Position numbers and translations under genes: made by a program. This document shows positions 37,050-49,379 of a DNA stretch of 64,000 nt, piece by piece. Under the pieces are notes generated by a model. That model searched no databases, was not told where the DNA came from, and worked only from the letters and a program-made list of their open reading frames with translations. Location: positions 163,134,053 to 163,198,052 of the forward strand of contig CM048552.1 in the NCBI GenBank assembly GCA_026413225.1, in the 5' to 3' direction. Position 1 is the stretch's first letter; each line of letters opens with the position of its first letter. Source of the DNA: Otis tarda. Its lineage: Eukaryota > Chordata > Aves > Otidiformes > Otididae.

Positions 37050-37372
37050 TATAAGGCTCCAGGGAGATCTTATAGCAGTCTTCCAGTACATAAAGGGGGC
37101 TTACAGAATGAGGGGTAATGGTTCTAAAATAGAAGGAGGTAGATTTAGACTAGACATAAGGAAGATATTTTTTTTTACAGTGAGGGTCATGAAACACTGG
37201 AACAGGTTGTCCAGGGAGGTGGTAGATGCCCCATCCCTGGAAACATCCAAGGCCAGGTTGGTCAGGGCTCTGAACAACCTGATGTAATTGGAGATGTTCC
37301 TGCTCCTTGCACGGAGGTTGGACTAGATGACCTTTAAAGGTCCCTTTCAACCCAAACTATTCTATGATTCTA
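37050..37372 (+). mobile_element. CR1 LINE 3' fragment
   Basis: The plus strand carries the [14 protein letters not shown]-equivalent segment from about 37050, an internal deletion of the [15 protein letters not shown] stretch near 37107, then the [10 protein letters not shown] segment, the HWNRL region, and the 3' UTR with GGTTGGACTAGATGACC. It ends in ATTCTATGATTCTA (37359-37372). The frame is disrupted by a T run (37169-37177). Confidence 0.93.
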
Positions 37373-38989
37373 ATTCGGTCTCTTTTTTTTTTTAACTTTA
37401 CCTAACTTTGACAGTTTTAGAAAAAGAGTAGAACAAGGCCTTGCACAAAGCTGCCTTACTCTAACGTAAATGCTTATTCACTCACAGGCTGAATAGCTAC
37501 TCTTAAGTTCTTTTTATGTTATCTCAATAACTATATAAATATTTTTCAGAAAGTGAGTTTATTCAGGATCAAAGGAAACTTCAAAGTCACTTAAGAAGTG
37601 AGAAGCCATGATTGAAGAAATCATAGAGAAGATGGTAACTCGATTCTTTCAAGTATTATGTAATTACTTTAATAAGAAGCTAATGGAGGAAGGGTCAAAA
37701 TATTGTTACACCTGTTTATTGACATCGTTAGACTCTTAACTTCTAAGTGAGTTTATTAGTTTTGCACTTGGTATCCCCCTAAACATAGCATTTAGTGGAA
37801 CAGGTCATAATGAAGCTTGTGTCACCTCAAAACCACATCTTAAATAGATGAAAAACAGATAACAGTCTTGTACATTAAAATTTTAATTGCAAAAATCATT
37901 ATGTGTAATTCGTATTCATTCTCAAAATGTCTGTATTTAGCTTGCTTTTTTGTTGTGTTTTGTTTTTTTTTTTCCTGTTCTGACTATATGCTCACAGTAG
38001 AGAATTTTATCATCCATAAGCAATATGGATGTTGTTGTTATTCTCTATAAATGACTTGTAAAGAGATGAACAACAGCAGTAAAGTCTCTGAAACTCTGCA
38101 AATTTCTATCCCAAAGGCCTCATGACAATGTAATATTCAGAATTTCTATCATCAAACATGCAGGAAGTAATATATCAAGTTGCTTTCATTCTAGGATTTG
38201 TTCCCAGATTGTGGAGTCTCTTACAAACTATTCACAATTCAGGATGGAAAAATTACCAATTATAATAATTTTCTAAAGTATTCACATTTCTGAATCACTG
38301 GCACTAGTGAATTAATTTACCACTGGTAGTTTTTCAAATATCTCAGATAAGAGATTGTTTGTGGATATAATTCTGAGCTATCCATCAAGAATGACTTATA
38401 TAAGGCATTAGAGTGACCCCTGCATATCACTTAGATACAGAATTAATCAGGGTGTCTCCAGAGTAAGTAAGTACCACTAGAAGTACAAATTTAATACCCT
38501 AAGAAAGTTTAATAATGGTGACACTTGCTTCAGACATAAGACATAAAATTACCCAATCTCACACTTCTGCACCATCAAGCTTCTTCCATAATCTAAAAAA
38601 AAATTACATAGAATTGAGACTCCAGAAGGTTCTAGATGCTTTTATAAGAAATTTAATTAATGACAATTTCTGATCTAGGACCTTGGCTCTTCCTTAATAT
38701 GTCAGGCACATTTTTTTTATTAGAAAAAATATCTTTCTTACTAGTCCAGCCCACCTAGATAAGGGCTACCAACGACAGCAGCATTGCCTGATTGGTTTCT
38801 CAGAGGTCTTTCTTATCTTTTTCACATGTATGATCCATTGCATCATTGTCCATTGCACAAAATACAGGCAGAAACAGTCCATTTCCCTCTTCTAAAAAAA
38901 ACATATGGTTCTATTTTGTATTGCACCATAAGGTTATTTGACACAAATACAGTTGCAAACATAGTTTAGGCTGTTCAGTTGCTGGTCAC
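37373..38989. other. Unique AT-rich spacer
   Basis: No gene or repeat family recognised over 1.6 kb. Confidence 0.5.
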
Positions 38990-39710
38990 AAAATCAAAGA
39001 ATGGAATGATTGCCATTGGAAGGAACCTCTGGAGGCCATCTGGGCTACCACCCCTACTCAGGTAGGGCCACCAACAACATGATATCCAGGACTATGTCCA
39101 GACGTTTTTTTTTTTTAATGTCTCCAGGGATGGAGGTTCTACAACCTTTCTAGACAACCTGTGCCAGTGCTCTGATATCCCCACAATAAATAAGTGCTTC
39201 CTGATGGAAACTCCTGTGTTTCTGTTTGCGCCCATTGCTTCTTGTCTTGTCACTGGGCACCACTGAAAAGACCCTAGCTCCATTCTTTTTGCATACCCCT
39301 TTCAGGTATTAATACACATTGATGAGATCTCTCCTGGGCCTTCTCTTCTCTGGGCTGAATAGTCTCATCTACTTTTCCTCTTATAAGAGAAGCTCCACTC
39401 TATTCCTCATGCAGTAGTGTCCTTTGCTGGACACTCTCCAGTATGTTGATGTCTCTTGCAGTGGAGATCCCAGAACTGGCCACAGCACTCTAGACATGGC
39501 TGCACCAGTGCTGAAAAAAAAATGAGAAGGATCACCTCTCTTGACTTCTTGACAATACTTTGCCTAACATCATTCATCTTTTTTTTTTTTTTTTGCAGCA
39601 AGGGCACATCGCTAGCTTATGTTCAACTCAGTGTCTGTCCACCAAGACCCCAGGTCCTTTTACACAAAGTTGCTTTCCAGTCAATCATCACCCAGCATGT
39701 AGTGACCATC
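38990..39710 (-). mobile_element. Old CR1 LINE fragment, other subfamily
   Basis: Diverged CR1 on the minus strand. Near the 3' end are TTGGAAGGAACCTCTGGAGG and a decayed octamer array, then TCTCCAGGGATGGAGG and GACAACCTGTGCCAGTG. Upstream blocks are CTTCTCTTCTCTGGGCTGAA and CAGTGGAGATCCCAGAACTGG. At the far end a GCAGCAAGGGCACAT...CCCAGGTCCTTTT block corresponds to the AAQKAN/KDLGVL coding region. Two T/A homopolymers (39104-39116, 39580-39595) interrupt it. Divergence and the variant 3' UTR show an older subfamily than the 15.6-kb or 62.4-kb copies. Confidence 0.87.
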
Positions 39711-40604
39711 ATGAAAAGTTTGTCATATATTACTGGAAAACAACTAATGTGAAACTGTGTACTTTCCATGAGATACATTGCTCCTGAATGACTTTTCAGT
39801 GGTGTTCATATTATCTAATTTCAGGTGTCCAAAAACCAACAGGTAGAATTCACTCTCTTGTCAGAAAAATACAGAAAGGATTGATTATTCTGTAATACTT
39901 CTTTTCTGACAAACAAGTAAGTATTCTGAAAAAAAAAATGTAGGCATTTCTACATGTAGAAGCCTAAACTCAATAAAGTAATTCAGAAAAGCCCAATCTA
40001 GCTTTTATAGGGAATAAATATTATCCTAAGGGGGGAAAAAGCAATTAAACAAACAAAACAAAGAAGTAAACTCCTCACCTTTTAAGGGCCCAGACAGCTA
40101 TACTATTGGGAATGCTAAATTGTCAACTGTACTCCTGTCTTTCCTAATCTTATTCCTTACGCACTCATTTTCTGCCTAACATCATTTGACATTGAGCACT
40201 TGTAGCTCCTAGGTCCAACAGGAACTTAGATATAAATGCTCAGACTGCAACAATTCAAGCTGGCCATACTCATTGCAACACAGCTTAATGATCAGACCGT
40301 TTACTCATTAAATGAGAGAACTCAGCTCTCTCTCTTAATTGCAATCCATAGCTTTCCCACAAGAATTCCTTACTGAAAGACAAAAAGCTAGTAAGAACGA
40401 TTTTCAATGTATGTACTTGTTAAAAACACTAGGTAACCAGAAATAACAACTTTCTGAAGCCATAAAAATGGGAAGATCTGGTCCTCATTGCTGAGTACGG
40501 CAGTGAGGAGTAAGATACAAAGAACTGGTATCTAGTCTGCTCTCTAGTCTTTTGTCTTTGATTGAGGTTTTTTTTTCTTTTCCAGTTATTTTTGATTTAA
40601 TAGG

Positions 40605-40633
40605 GTTTTGTTTGTTTGTTTATTTGTTTGTTT
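40605..40633. repeat. (TTTG)n tract
   Basis: Imperfect TTTG tetranucleotide repeat with one TTTA unit. Confidence 0.85.
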
Positions 40634-41440
40634 CCTCCAGTGATAATATTATGCAAAACATAATGAAGAAATCAAAACCATGAATATAAATGTCTTCATA
40701 CATCAGACATCCTTACCATTTCATCCCACTGACCAGTTTTCTTCTTATCGCTACCTCTCTTATCTTGTGTTGAACAGATTTGTATCTTCTGGTTTGTTTC
40801 TCCTTTTGCCAGATACCATTAAAGGCTCAGATACTCTCCTTCCACATACCCTGACACATAGCTAGTGAACATCATGATTTGCTACTGTCTCTGCTTTTGT
40901 TTTTATCATAAAACTAAGTTAAGCAAGTAATTTTGTGGGAGAAAACTTTATAACCACTCAAGAACACATAAATCTTTGAGTTAGTAGCAGAGATTGAGCT
41001 CCCATTTGTTCAGTGTTCACACATTACTTTCAAAATTGAACACACTAGCATGTCTAGGAGGTTATTTTTAACATTTTAAGCTGTCAAAATGGATTGCTTC
41101 TCATGGATAAAGTGAAATTTAGAATAACTCTTTGATAGATAGAAAAGGGGTGTTAATCGAAAAATAATTTAACAATTCATAAAAAAAAATAACATACAAA
41201 TTGGTTGTTTTCATACCCCTATGGATGGGAATGGGAGATGTCACCAATTCTACAAAGAGAACTTTATTATCAAATCTTCAGTTAGATTTTTCCAATAGTG
41301 CATGCTATAACTCTGACTGTTGAGTACAAATGATAAACTGAAATAATCAAGTTAACAATACTCGATACAACAATAACCAAGTACATGCGATAATTCATAC
41401 GTTGTCAGAGTTTCAAATCCAACATAAGAGCTTTGCCAGT

Positions 41441-41481
41441 ATGTCATATATATATATGGAAACTATATATATATATATATT
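41441..41481. repeat. Interrupted (TA)n tract
   Basis: Two TA runs separated by GGAAAC. Confidence 0.85.
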
Positions 41482-44184
41482 TATTCTTGGAAACTTTTTG
41501 AGCTTAATGTATTCAGTCTTGGCTTTAATAGCAAAGGAAGTTTTAATCTGTCATTTGTAATACTTGCTGATTTTCTTCTAGTGCTTAGTATCCCACAGTA
41601 GGTTGGAAGAGCTAAGTACAACAAATTACAAAGTTTAATACATAATTAATCATAGGTGAAACAGTTACATTTGCAACAGTATGAGGATCTGTAGTGACTG
41701 AGATTGAGATCTGCCTTCACTGTAATTGGGATTCCGTCTGCTAGGGTCTGGTTCAATTCCACTATCAATAAAAATTTGGAAAAAGAATTGCACTTGACCT
41801 ATATTGAGAGGGCAGGAGATCAAGTATAAAACTCGACATTTAAGTTAATATTATAAAATCATTTTATGGAATGACATTTAGAGACCTATGATGGGCAGCT
41901 TACTGGCACTAATTTCCTAGAAACAGAAGTAGAAACAGAACAAATTTCTCATAGGAAATAAAAAGCAGAAAAAGTAAAAAGCAGAAACAAGTAGAGCACT
42001 GACATGCTAATTTCTCTTTTCCTACAGTATTTCCTATTCTAATAGACTACAGTGATTTCCAGATGGAGTCCTCAAGAAAGAATGTGGTGATTATGCCAAA
42101 TATCAATCAAACAAAGAAAATTCATACTATTATCTTGAAGTGATGATGTTAATGTAAAGGTTTCTTAACTACTATTATTATTAAATGAGTAAAATTGTTT
42201 ACAACAGTGGGAAAAAACAAAACAAAACAAACCAGCAGAGTAAATAACAAAGATTTCATATCACTGAGAAAGATACTAAGCCAAAACTGGTTTAGAGGTG
42301 AGTACATTTTCTGATGAAGATGAAGACACAGACTATCTCTTGGGGGGTCTTCTTTTCAGTTATGTAATTGAAAAATTAGACATAAAATTTTGGTTGTATG
42401 CATAGAAAATATATTTCATTGTGAAGATATGTCATCAAAGTAGCTGAATATAAAATTTAATTTAGTCGCTTCATAATTAAATAGTACCACTCTTCACAAA
42501 TGCCTCAATATGTTGAACAGGAAAACAGTATCTAATCCTTAAAATCTCTGAAACAAAACTGCCCAGTGTCTGGCCCCTTTCCTCTTTCTCCCCAAAACTC
42601 AAGAGTTTATTTTTTCTCAGTCATCTCTTTCATATTAAAAAAAAAATTTTAAAAAAGGCAATTCCAGCAGCAGCAACAACGACAACAGCAAAATCAGGTT
42701 TTTATTTTTTGAGTATGAAAATTTATTTGAACAAATTGAACACGCAGTTCCAATTAAAAAAAAAAAAACATTCCACTTAGATTGCTTATTCTCTGAGAAA
42801 ACAAATAAGACTTCACTGAAGAGCTGATTTTTTTTTCTACACTTGAATATGTTGCTTGCTGGAGCATTTGTCACATTCCTGAAGCAGTAATTGCATGTTC
42901 AGTTGCTGGTTTTTACAACTTACTATTTGTTTTTTGGTTACACTTATGATATGTTCACACTTCAAATCCTCTCTTACTCATTAAATATTAAAGCACTTCT
43001 TTTTTTTTTTTCTGAAAAAGCTTTTGACCTCCTGTTATCTCCCTATCCACAGCTTGATCTCCCTACTTTTAAAACATCACCATATCAGCTACTGAGAGTG
43101 TATGATAACTTTTGTATTAGTCTATATTTGTTTATATTTAATAGACTGTAATGGGTTATGAGCTCTTTTCTTTTCTGAGACTATAGTTTCTACACTCATA
43201 CTTTTGCGCCTGAAATTCTAATCACTCTTTTTTTTTTTTTTTTTCTCCTTCTAAAACTGAACAGGAAATGTTGTGTTATTCCTAGGCTTTGTGATGTTAC
43301 TTATTTTTATGTGCAGCTCCACTTTCTTTTCAACTTACAGAACTTTCATCTGAACATGGCCTGCAGTCAGCAATTTATGTGTTGGCCAGTGATCTGCAAA
43401 ATAAATGTCTTTCATAACATGTTTTGACTTTTACAATTTTACAAATTCCATTCTCTGAATCATCTTGCATTTTGCAAGTATTAGTCTAGGAAGTAAAAAT
43501 CTTCAGGCACTTACTATTTTAGTTTTTCAACTCTGAATCCCTTCGAGTGGTTTGCTTCTGCATAGGTTTGCAAGATATATTTATCTTCTGTCCTTTAGTA
43601 ATAGAGTTAACTGTAGGAAATGATGCTTTATTCTCCCTCCATCAGTTTTAAGCACACTGATTCCATTTTCTTCTTGCTGTGAGTATCCAGACTTTGTTAT
43701 TATCAACACAAATCAAATAATTTCCTACTTATGTCTATGTATATACAATATAATTTTATCCATTACAACTCAAATACATAGCTTAGCCAGTTATACTAGG
43801 AAGCAATTTTATCATAATGTATTTAATGTTTCCAAAACAAACAAGCAATCAAATAAAATGAGATAAATCCAAACATAGAGCATGTCATAAGTTATCTGCA
43901 ACCCTAGCCACCACAGAAGTTGTTAACAAGTTTGAATTGACATAACTTAATGTGAACTTTCTTGCATTCATCTAACATCTAGATTAATTCATTTTTTACT
44001 GTTAGTCACTAAAAAAAAAAAAAGGAATTTATCAAAATATATATTATAAATAGTCTAACAGCTTATCCTTTATGTAAGTCTAAAGCACAACTGAATTTGC
44101 TGACAGACGTAGTTGTAACACACTTAAGTAGAGCAGGAAGATATGCTACTACCTTACTGTGAACTTGCCTAAAACACTTCTCTA

Positions 44185-44214
44185 AGAGTAGAGTAGAGTA
44201 GAACAGAGTAGAGT
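44185..44214. repeat. (GAGTA)n pentamer array
   Basis: About six AGAGT units, one changed to GAACA. A short pentanucleotide tandem repeat. Confidence 0.85.
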
Positions 44215-46492
44215 CTTTGACTACCTGGCAGCTGCAGCTGTCGTCACAAGATCTAGGAGAGGTGAAATAAGAAAGGTTCTGCTCATTCTATATATTCAAC
44301 CAATTCCTCCTCCTGCCACTCCCATTTCTTTTATTGTAGGATAATGTAAATTTTCATTTAAAAAGCCAACTGTATGTGAACAGGGCACTTAAGCTATGTT
44401 CGTAAAGCCTCTTCTTAGGTCTTTAAGCATTTCAATTCCATTCTCTTAATTTATTTATTTCCCTTGTCAGGCTGAAGCTGAAAAAAAAGAAAAATCCTTA
44501 TACTCCTTTTTTTTTTTTTTTTTTTTTGTGTCAGCTAGGAACAAAGTTGAACTCCGGGTCTTTATTGAAAAGATTTTCTCTTTTGAAGCCACATTCTTCC
44601 TAGAGAATCTCAGGAATAGATTCCTACCCCTGAATTACTTTAAACACTGGCACTAAAGGGGAGACAAGAAGTTTGAATGTACAAGACAAATCTATATAAA
44701 ACTTAACAGGGGCTAACTGTATATATTTAGAGTGAAGAAATTTGTGATTAACAGATTTTGATGTTAAGTATAGAACTCTCAAATGGATTTAGGCAAGATA
44801 TAGGAATGACTAAGCAGTAGAGATTCACAAGATCAGTTCTTCAGACTTACTTCATCTGTTTCTGCACGGCCTTTTATCCTGTCTTCTAGGAACTTCCTCA
44901 AAAAAAAGGAACATATGAAAAATACACACATGAACTATGGAACAGGTGTTGTCCCTTTTTTTTTTAACTGTTTGATGTTTGCTTGCTTTGTTTTTCAAGT
45001 GTTTATTGCTTTCTGGCTTGATTCTGGATGACTTTCTGAGTACATAAAATATAAATATTCTTTTATACTGGATCTTTTACTTTGACCGCATGAAGAATGT
45101 TTTAAGCCTCTGCAGTACCTGAAAAAAAAAAACCTCATTTGAAGTGGAAAAGTAATTTGTCCACCACTTAACAAAGAACGTAATCAATCAGATAAGAAAT
45201 TAGTCACACAAACAAAAGCTAAATTATTCGATGAGTAACATGAAATATATTTAGCCACATCCACTTCTTTCATCAAGAAAATATTATCTAGCCATTTACT
45301 TGACATGTCCTCAGAAATGCAAGATGTTACACAGTTCAAAGCATGAATAATGTGGACAGTTTTCTAGTATTTTTCTGTAAATAAATTTAACATTTAGAAA
45401 ACACAGGGGGAATAAAGGAAAGTGTACTGTATTTTTTTCATAAGAATTAAGTTTTTTTTTTACCTGGAAATTTAATACCTGTAGACTCTCTTTTCTACAT
45501 ACTCATAACAATTTTATAAGGATTGATTTTTATATCAGATCCTTAATGCAGTAAGTGATAAAGAAAATAATGGTCTTTCTAAGCACAGCTGGCTGTATAC
45601 TTTCAGAAAATGTTACCTTTCTCTTTTTCTGATGTATACTCCATTACTGAAGATTAAGATTTTGGTGTTAATGATACATATCCTGTTACATTTTATATAG
45701 GCAAGATTGTTACAGGAAGGCTAAGAATATGTTATCATTGTGTTAGTCTTATAACTCTGTAACAAGTATAAAGATTCACAAATGACTGAAGAGAATAATT
45801 TAAAAAAAAAAAAAAAACTAAGGAGGGTCTGTAGCTGATTTTTTTTTAATGATAGGCAAGAGACTCACTTGAGTAAATGGGTTTCTGGCTAGAATAGTAA
45901 AGATAATATAATACTGATTAAGAGCTCCGTAGCTAAACTCTTCTGCAAAAGTGTGAAACAGCATAATGTAAAGGGCTAATTCAGCAGCACAACAAGCTTT
46001 AGCTGTTGTCAGAGACTGAAAAGGTTAATTAATGTCTCAACATCGCTAAATGACGGAGGGAACTGACCAAAACGTCGACAAACCACAATGCTAAAAACTT
46101 CAACAACTGTGAAGGAATGTCTAGACAAATATCCTGGTTTGTAGCTAAAGCAGCAACATGTGCCTAAAAACTCCAAGAAATGGGGTATCTTGTTTTTGTA
46201 CCCTTCCCCCAGAATAGAGCCAAACCCTGTGCATGAGCTCAGGCCCTGGACGATACCAAGCATGCACAGCATTGCCAAGTGACTGCACAATGGAGGCCAG
46301 CTCTGGGGGACGCAAGTGTGGGTAACCGCACGGCTTACAAAGGACAAGCAGGCCTTGCATTTGCAGAGAGCTAACACCCACCACCATAGAGACAGATCAG
46401 CATGCTGCAGCAATCACAAGCTAAACCACAGGTAGGAAGCACCTGACCTCCTAAGATAGAAAGACTGATAAAGGCCCCCAAAACATCAAGAA

Positions 46493-46505
46493 GGGGGGGG
46501 GGGGG
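46493..46505 (+). repeat. (G)13 homopolymer
   Basis: A 13-base G run just upstream of the LTR TATA-like box, unusual in otherwise AT-rich DNA and prone to length variation or sequencing error. Confidence 0.9.
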
Positions 46506-46683
46506 CTGATACGAAGGACTACAAAAAGGGTCGCCACATGAACCCAGGTGTGGACCTCCACCCCACTCAGACTGACCTTCGGGATGCCGATTCTCCATGG
46601 TGGCATTGTCATCCTTTTGAGGCACCCACCCCACCCACTCTGTAAGACGGACTTTCAGGACGCTGACTCTCTGTGGTGGTATT

Positions 46684-46744
46684 TTCTCCCCTTCTTTTTC
46701 TCTTCTTCTCTCTCCCCTCTCTTTCTCTTTCTCTCCCCCCTCCA
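46684..46744 (+). repeat. Polypyrimidine tract in LTR
   Basis: Some 60 bases almost entirely C and T (TCTCCCC, TTTTTCTC, CTTTCTC blocks). The complement is polypurine and gives the arginine/glutamate-rich phantom frames there. Confidence 0.85.
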
Positions 46745-47446
46745 CTACCCTTTGTGTGTAAATGACATAAAGAACCAACATATGCGTATGACACCATTGT
46801 GTCTTAATTCTGTAACCGAGTAATTTGTACCTCTCACGACCGGACCTTTATCGGTTCGTGACAGCTGTATTGCATTAGGGTTTTTTTTGTTGCAACTTTT
46901 TTTGGGGAAGAACAAACTTTAACAAATATCTATTTAATTTCAATTCAATCTGCTTCTTAACATTATAAAATATTTTATCCTGTAGTGATACAGGGAATTA
47001 ACTGTCTGCTAAATATTGCTTGATTTAGAAGACTAACTGCATATTGCTTGGTTTAGGAGACTAACTGTCTGCTAGAAAATGCCTAACAATCCTGTTTGCC
47101 TTGAAACTCTCTTAAGCTTCTCAGGGACTGGTATTTGTCAATAAACCAGTATTTCTCAAGAAACTAGTATTTGTCAAGGACTAATATGTCTAGCAAAGGA
47201 CAGAATGTTAGTTCCACCACAAATTTGGTCAGAAGTTGGGAAACTGCTGAAATCGCCAAGTGAAAGGAGAGCATGGGTGAATGACTAAAGTTCATCTAGA
47301 GGAAGATAAGACCCCTGAAGAAGTAAAAGACCACCAGAGACAGATCTGAAATGCTAACGCAAGTGGTTTTTTTTTTTAATAATCCCGCCTCACTTATGCA
47401 TATGTATGTCTGTATTGTGCAATCCTATGAATATGTATACCTGCAC

Positions 47447-47454
47447 TATATAAA
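47447..47454 (+). promoter_or_regulatory. LTR TATA box
   Basis: TATATAAA, consensus quality, about 70 bp upstream of an AATAAA in the same orientation: the compact spacing of a retroviral LTR with a short R region. Confidence 0.65.
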
Positions 47455-47521
47455 TTTTCGGTAAAACGTGCTCTCGGTGTGCGTGCTTTTGGAGGAGCGA
47501 TCCCCCATGCACCTGGCGCCA

Positions 47522-47527
47522 AATAAA
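47522..47527 (+). terminator. LTR polyadenylation signal AATAAA
   Basis: AATAAA about 50 bp before the LTR end, followed by a T/CT-rich stretch. Confidence 0.65.
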
Positions 47528-48379
47528 CATGCCTGCTTTATAACTCTCTCCGAGTTGTAGAGCTTGATCCGCGCGTCAGTAGAACTCTGTTATATACAAT
47601 CAGAGATACAGGATGTCCCCTGAGACCTTTATTCACAAACAGTTGATTTAACTAAAATTTACCACATTAGCGTCAGTTTTGAAATCATTGACCGTGATGA
47701 AACTGTAGATAATGTCAGTTTATCTTGAGATCTTAAAATACAATGAAAAGCAGGAAACAACAGAAAAAAAATGAAAACTCTTTTCTACTGTAACCATTTA
47801 CGCACGTGGCAGAGAGCAACATACTACTGAAATGAAATCTCAGTGTCATTTCAGTATTTCCAAGTGTCATTCCTCTTTCCCATCTCCCTCCAGGTTTTAT
47901 TACCCATTGAATAGATTCTTGCATTGCAAAGTATTACCATTCTGCTTTGTGGTCCTGCTTCAGTCAGGAAAATTGGGTTCAGTTTAATAGCATGTTCCCA
48001 TATCAGTAATACTTTTCCTTCTCAAAACACTAGAAGACAATGGTATGATTTTCCCATGAATTACAATATTGTCTTTTTTTTTTTAGATTATTATGTTCAA
48101 GTCAGAAGCCAGATGGAACATAGAGAGTGTCGGTCTTCAGTTCATATGGTTAGTTTGCATACCAAAGTCCTCACAAATCTTTTAAAAATTTGAGAATTGT
48201 GCAGATTTGTAAATAATGTTAAAAATAAAAACACCTGATGGCTTCTAATAGACTGATCTTTTTTTTTTTTTAACTTCTTATCCCTCTACTTTCCCACATT
48301 GATTCCTCCCAGCTCCTCTTTGATGCCTCCTTTTCCTGCCTCTGATTCCTCACCAAAACACGATAAATAAATAAACCTC

Positions 48380-48600
48380 CTCTCAGTCTTGAAGGTGATC
48401 TGGAGAGCCTTCCCTGCTGACTCAAGATGATGGCTGTCCCCCTGGCCCATAGGACTGAAGCTCTCCAGGGGCAGTCCTGGGAGGGCTGGGGCAGGTGCTT
48501 GTATCTCTCATGGGGTTATTGGTGTTCCCCCACCTGCTGTTGCTTGTCTGTGCTCCTTTGTATTGGTGGAAATAAACCTTGACTAGTGTAACCTAGCAGT
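48380..48600. other. Unclassified GC-rich block
   Basis: About 220 bp far richer in G and C than its surroundings, ending in GGAAATAAACCTTGAC, which holds an AATAAA signal in plus orientation. It may be a fragment of an LTR or other retroelement I do not recognise. There is no long frame. Confidence 0.4.
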
Positions 48601-49341
48601 CATCAACATATATAAACAGTTAGTTTGCTTGATAGCTTTAACTAAGTTTGATTAAAAGCTGTCAGAAGCAGCAGTAATACAGGGTTCTCATTAGTAAAAT
48701 AATTAGTATGAGGATTTCTTATTTAAACTATAACTTACCTTCTTTCTATGTCTCCTTCAGTTCTTTCCTTGCCAAGCAGATAAATAATCTCTTTGATAAG
48801 AATAAAGCCGAAAAATAGATCTATGCTTGCTTATGAGGTAAAATGCTGTATGACAAATGAGTGTACTATAGTTTTCAGAAATACAATTTTAACAGACAAA
48901 AAATATGTATTTTTAAAAAATCTGGAAGGATGTTATCAGCTTACCCAATTGTAATTGCAACAGAGGACCGACTGCAACTGTCTGAAATTCAGTGTAGCAT
49001 AACAGTATTTTCAACACTGAGAATGAAATATGTTAGATATCCTTTTTTTTTTTCTTCTGAAATACTTTAATGACCCTTTTCCAGTCCACTGAAATTTAGC
49101 CCACATTAACGTTGTACTAAATCACCCGAGTAAGTAACAAGACAAAGCACACATTCTGAGAGATAAGCAAAGCCATATTCTCAGGCACCAGATGCTCTTA
49201 CTACACAAGTCATTGTCATTAAAATGAACAGCACATTTTCTTTGCTTGTGACATTCCATCACTTATGCCAGGTTTCTGATAACAGACTATTTCCAGGCAG
49301 TGGCTCCCAGCTGTGTTGCCTCATGCATGGGCTGAATACAT

Positions 49342-49379
49342 GAAGTCAGACTACGTGCAGGAAGTCAGACTACATGCAG
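49342..49379. repeat. 19-bp tandem duplication
   Basis: GAAGTCAGACTACGTGCAG is followed at once by GAAGTCAGACTACATGCAG, identical except one G/A difference. Confidence 0.93.

Larger units (their letters stand above)
39711..46006. other. 6.3 kb of unique AT-rich DNA
   Basis: The longest stretch without a recognisable interspersed repeat. No gene seen: frames of 61-86 codons contain only F/L/S-rich chance sequence. Local features are a TTTG tract (40605-40633), TA runs (41441-41480), a GAGTA pentamer array (44185-44214) and a 21-T run (44507-44527). Confidence 0.5.
46007..46863 (+). mobile_element. Solo ERV LTR with 5-bp TSD, family distinct from the others
   Basis: An 857-bp element begins TGTCAGAGACTG and ends GGTTCGTGACA, with short inverted termini (TGTCA/TGACA). 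It is flanked by perfect duplications GCTGT at 46002-46006 and 46864-46868. Plus-strand order supports an LTR: U3, a TATA-like CTACAAAAAGG (46519-46529), a pyrimidine-rich tract (46684-46742), an ATAAAG signal-like motif (about 46768-46773), then U5. A G13 run lies at 46493-46505. No gag/pol/env sequence adjoins it. The overlapping open frames (up to 136 codons) on both strands are composition artefacts. Confidence 0.85.
46986..47578 (+). mobile_element. Second ERV LTR with TATA and poly(A) signals
   Basis: The element starts near TGATACAGGGAATTAAC and ends CCGCGCGTCA. The flanking GTAG (46982-46985 and 47579-47582) is compatible with a 4-bp duplication, which would suit a class I ERV, but such a short match could be chance. 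Features on the plus strand are TATATAAA (47447-47454), then a GC-richer initiation zone, AATAAA (47522-47527) and a short U5. The U3 holds degenerate tandem copies of ACTAACTGTCTGCTA/ATTGCTTG (47007-47080) and CTAGTATTTGTCAA (about 47130-47185). It is unrelated to the LTR 122 bp upstream. Confidence 0.82.

Noticed and set aside
44507-44527. 21-T run considered as an antisense retrogene tail
   Set aside because: No gene-like sequence or target-site duplication lies beside it. Simple homopolymers are frequent across this window.
46009-46823. Several 80-136 codon frames on both strands, one rich in arginine and glutamate
   Set aside because: They overlie the solo LTR at 46007-46863. The charged stretch is the complement of a polypyrimidine tract.
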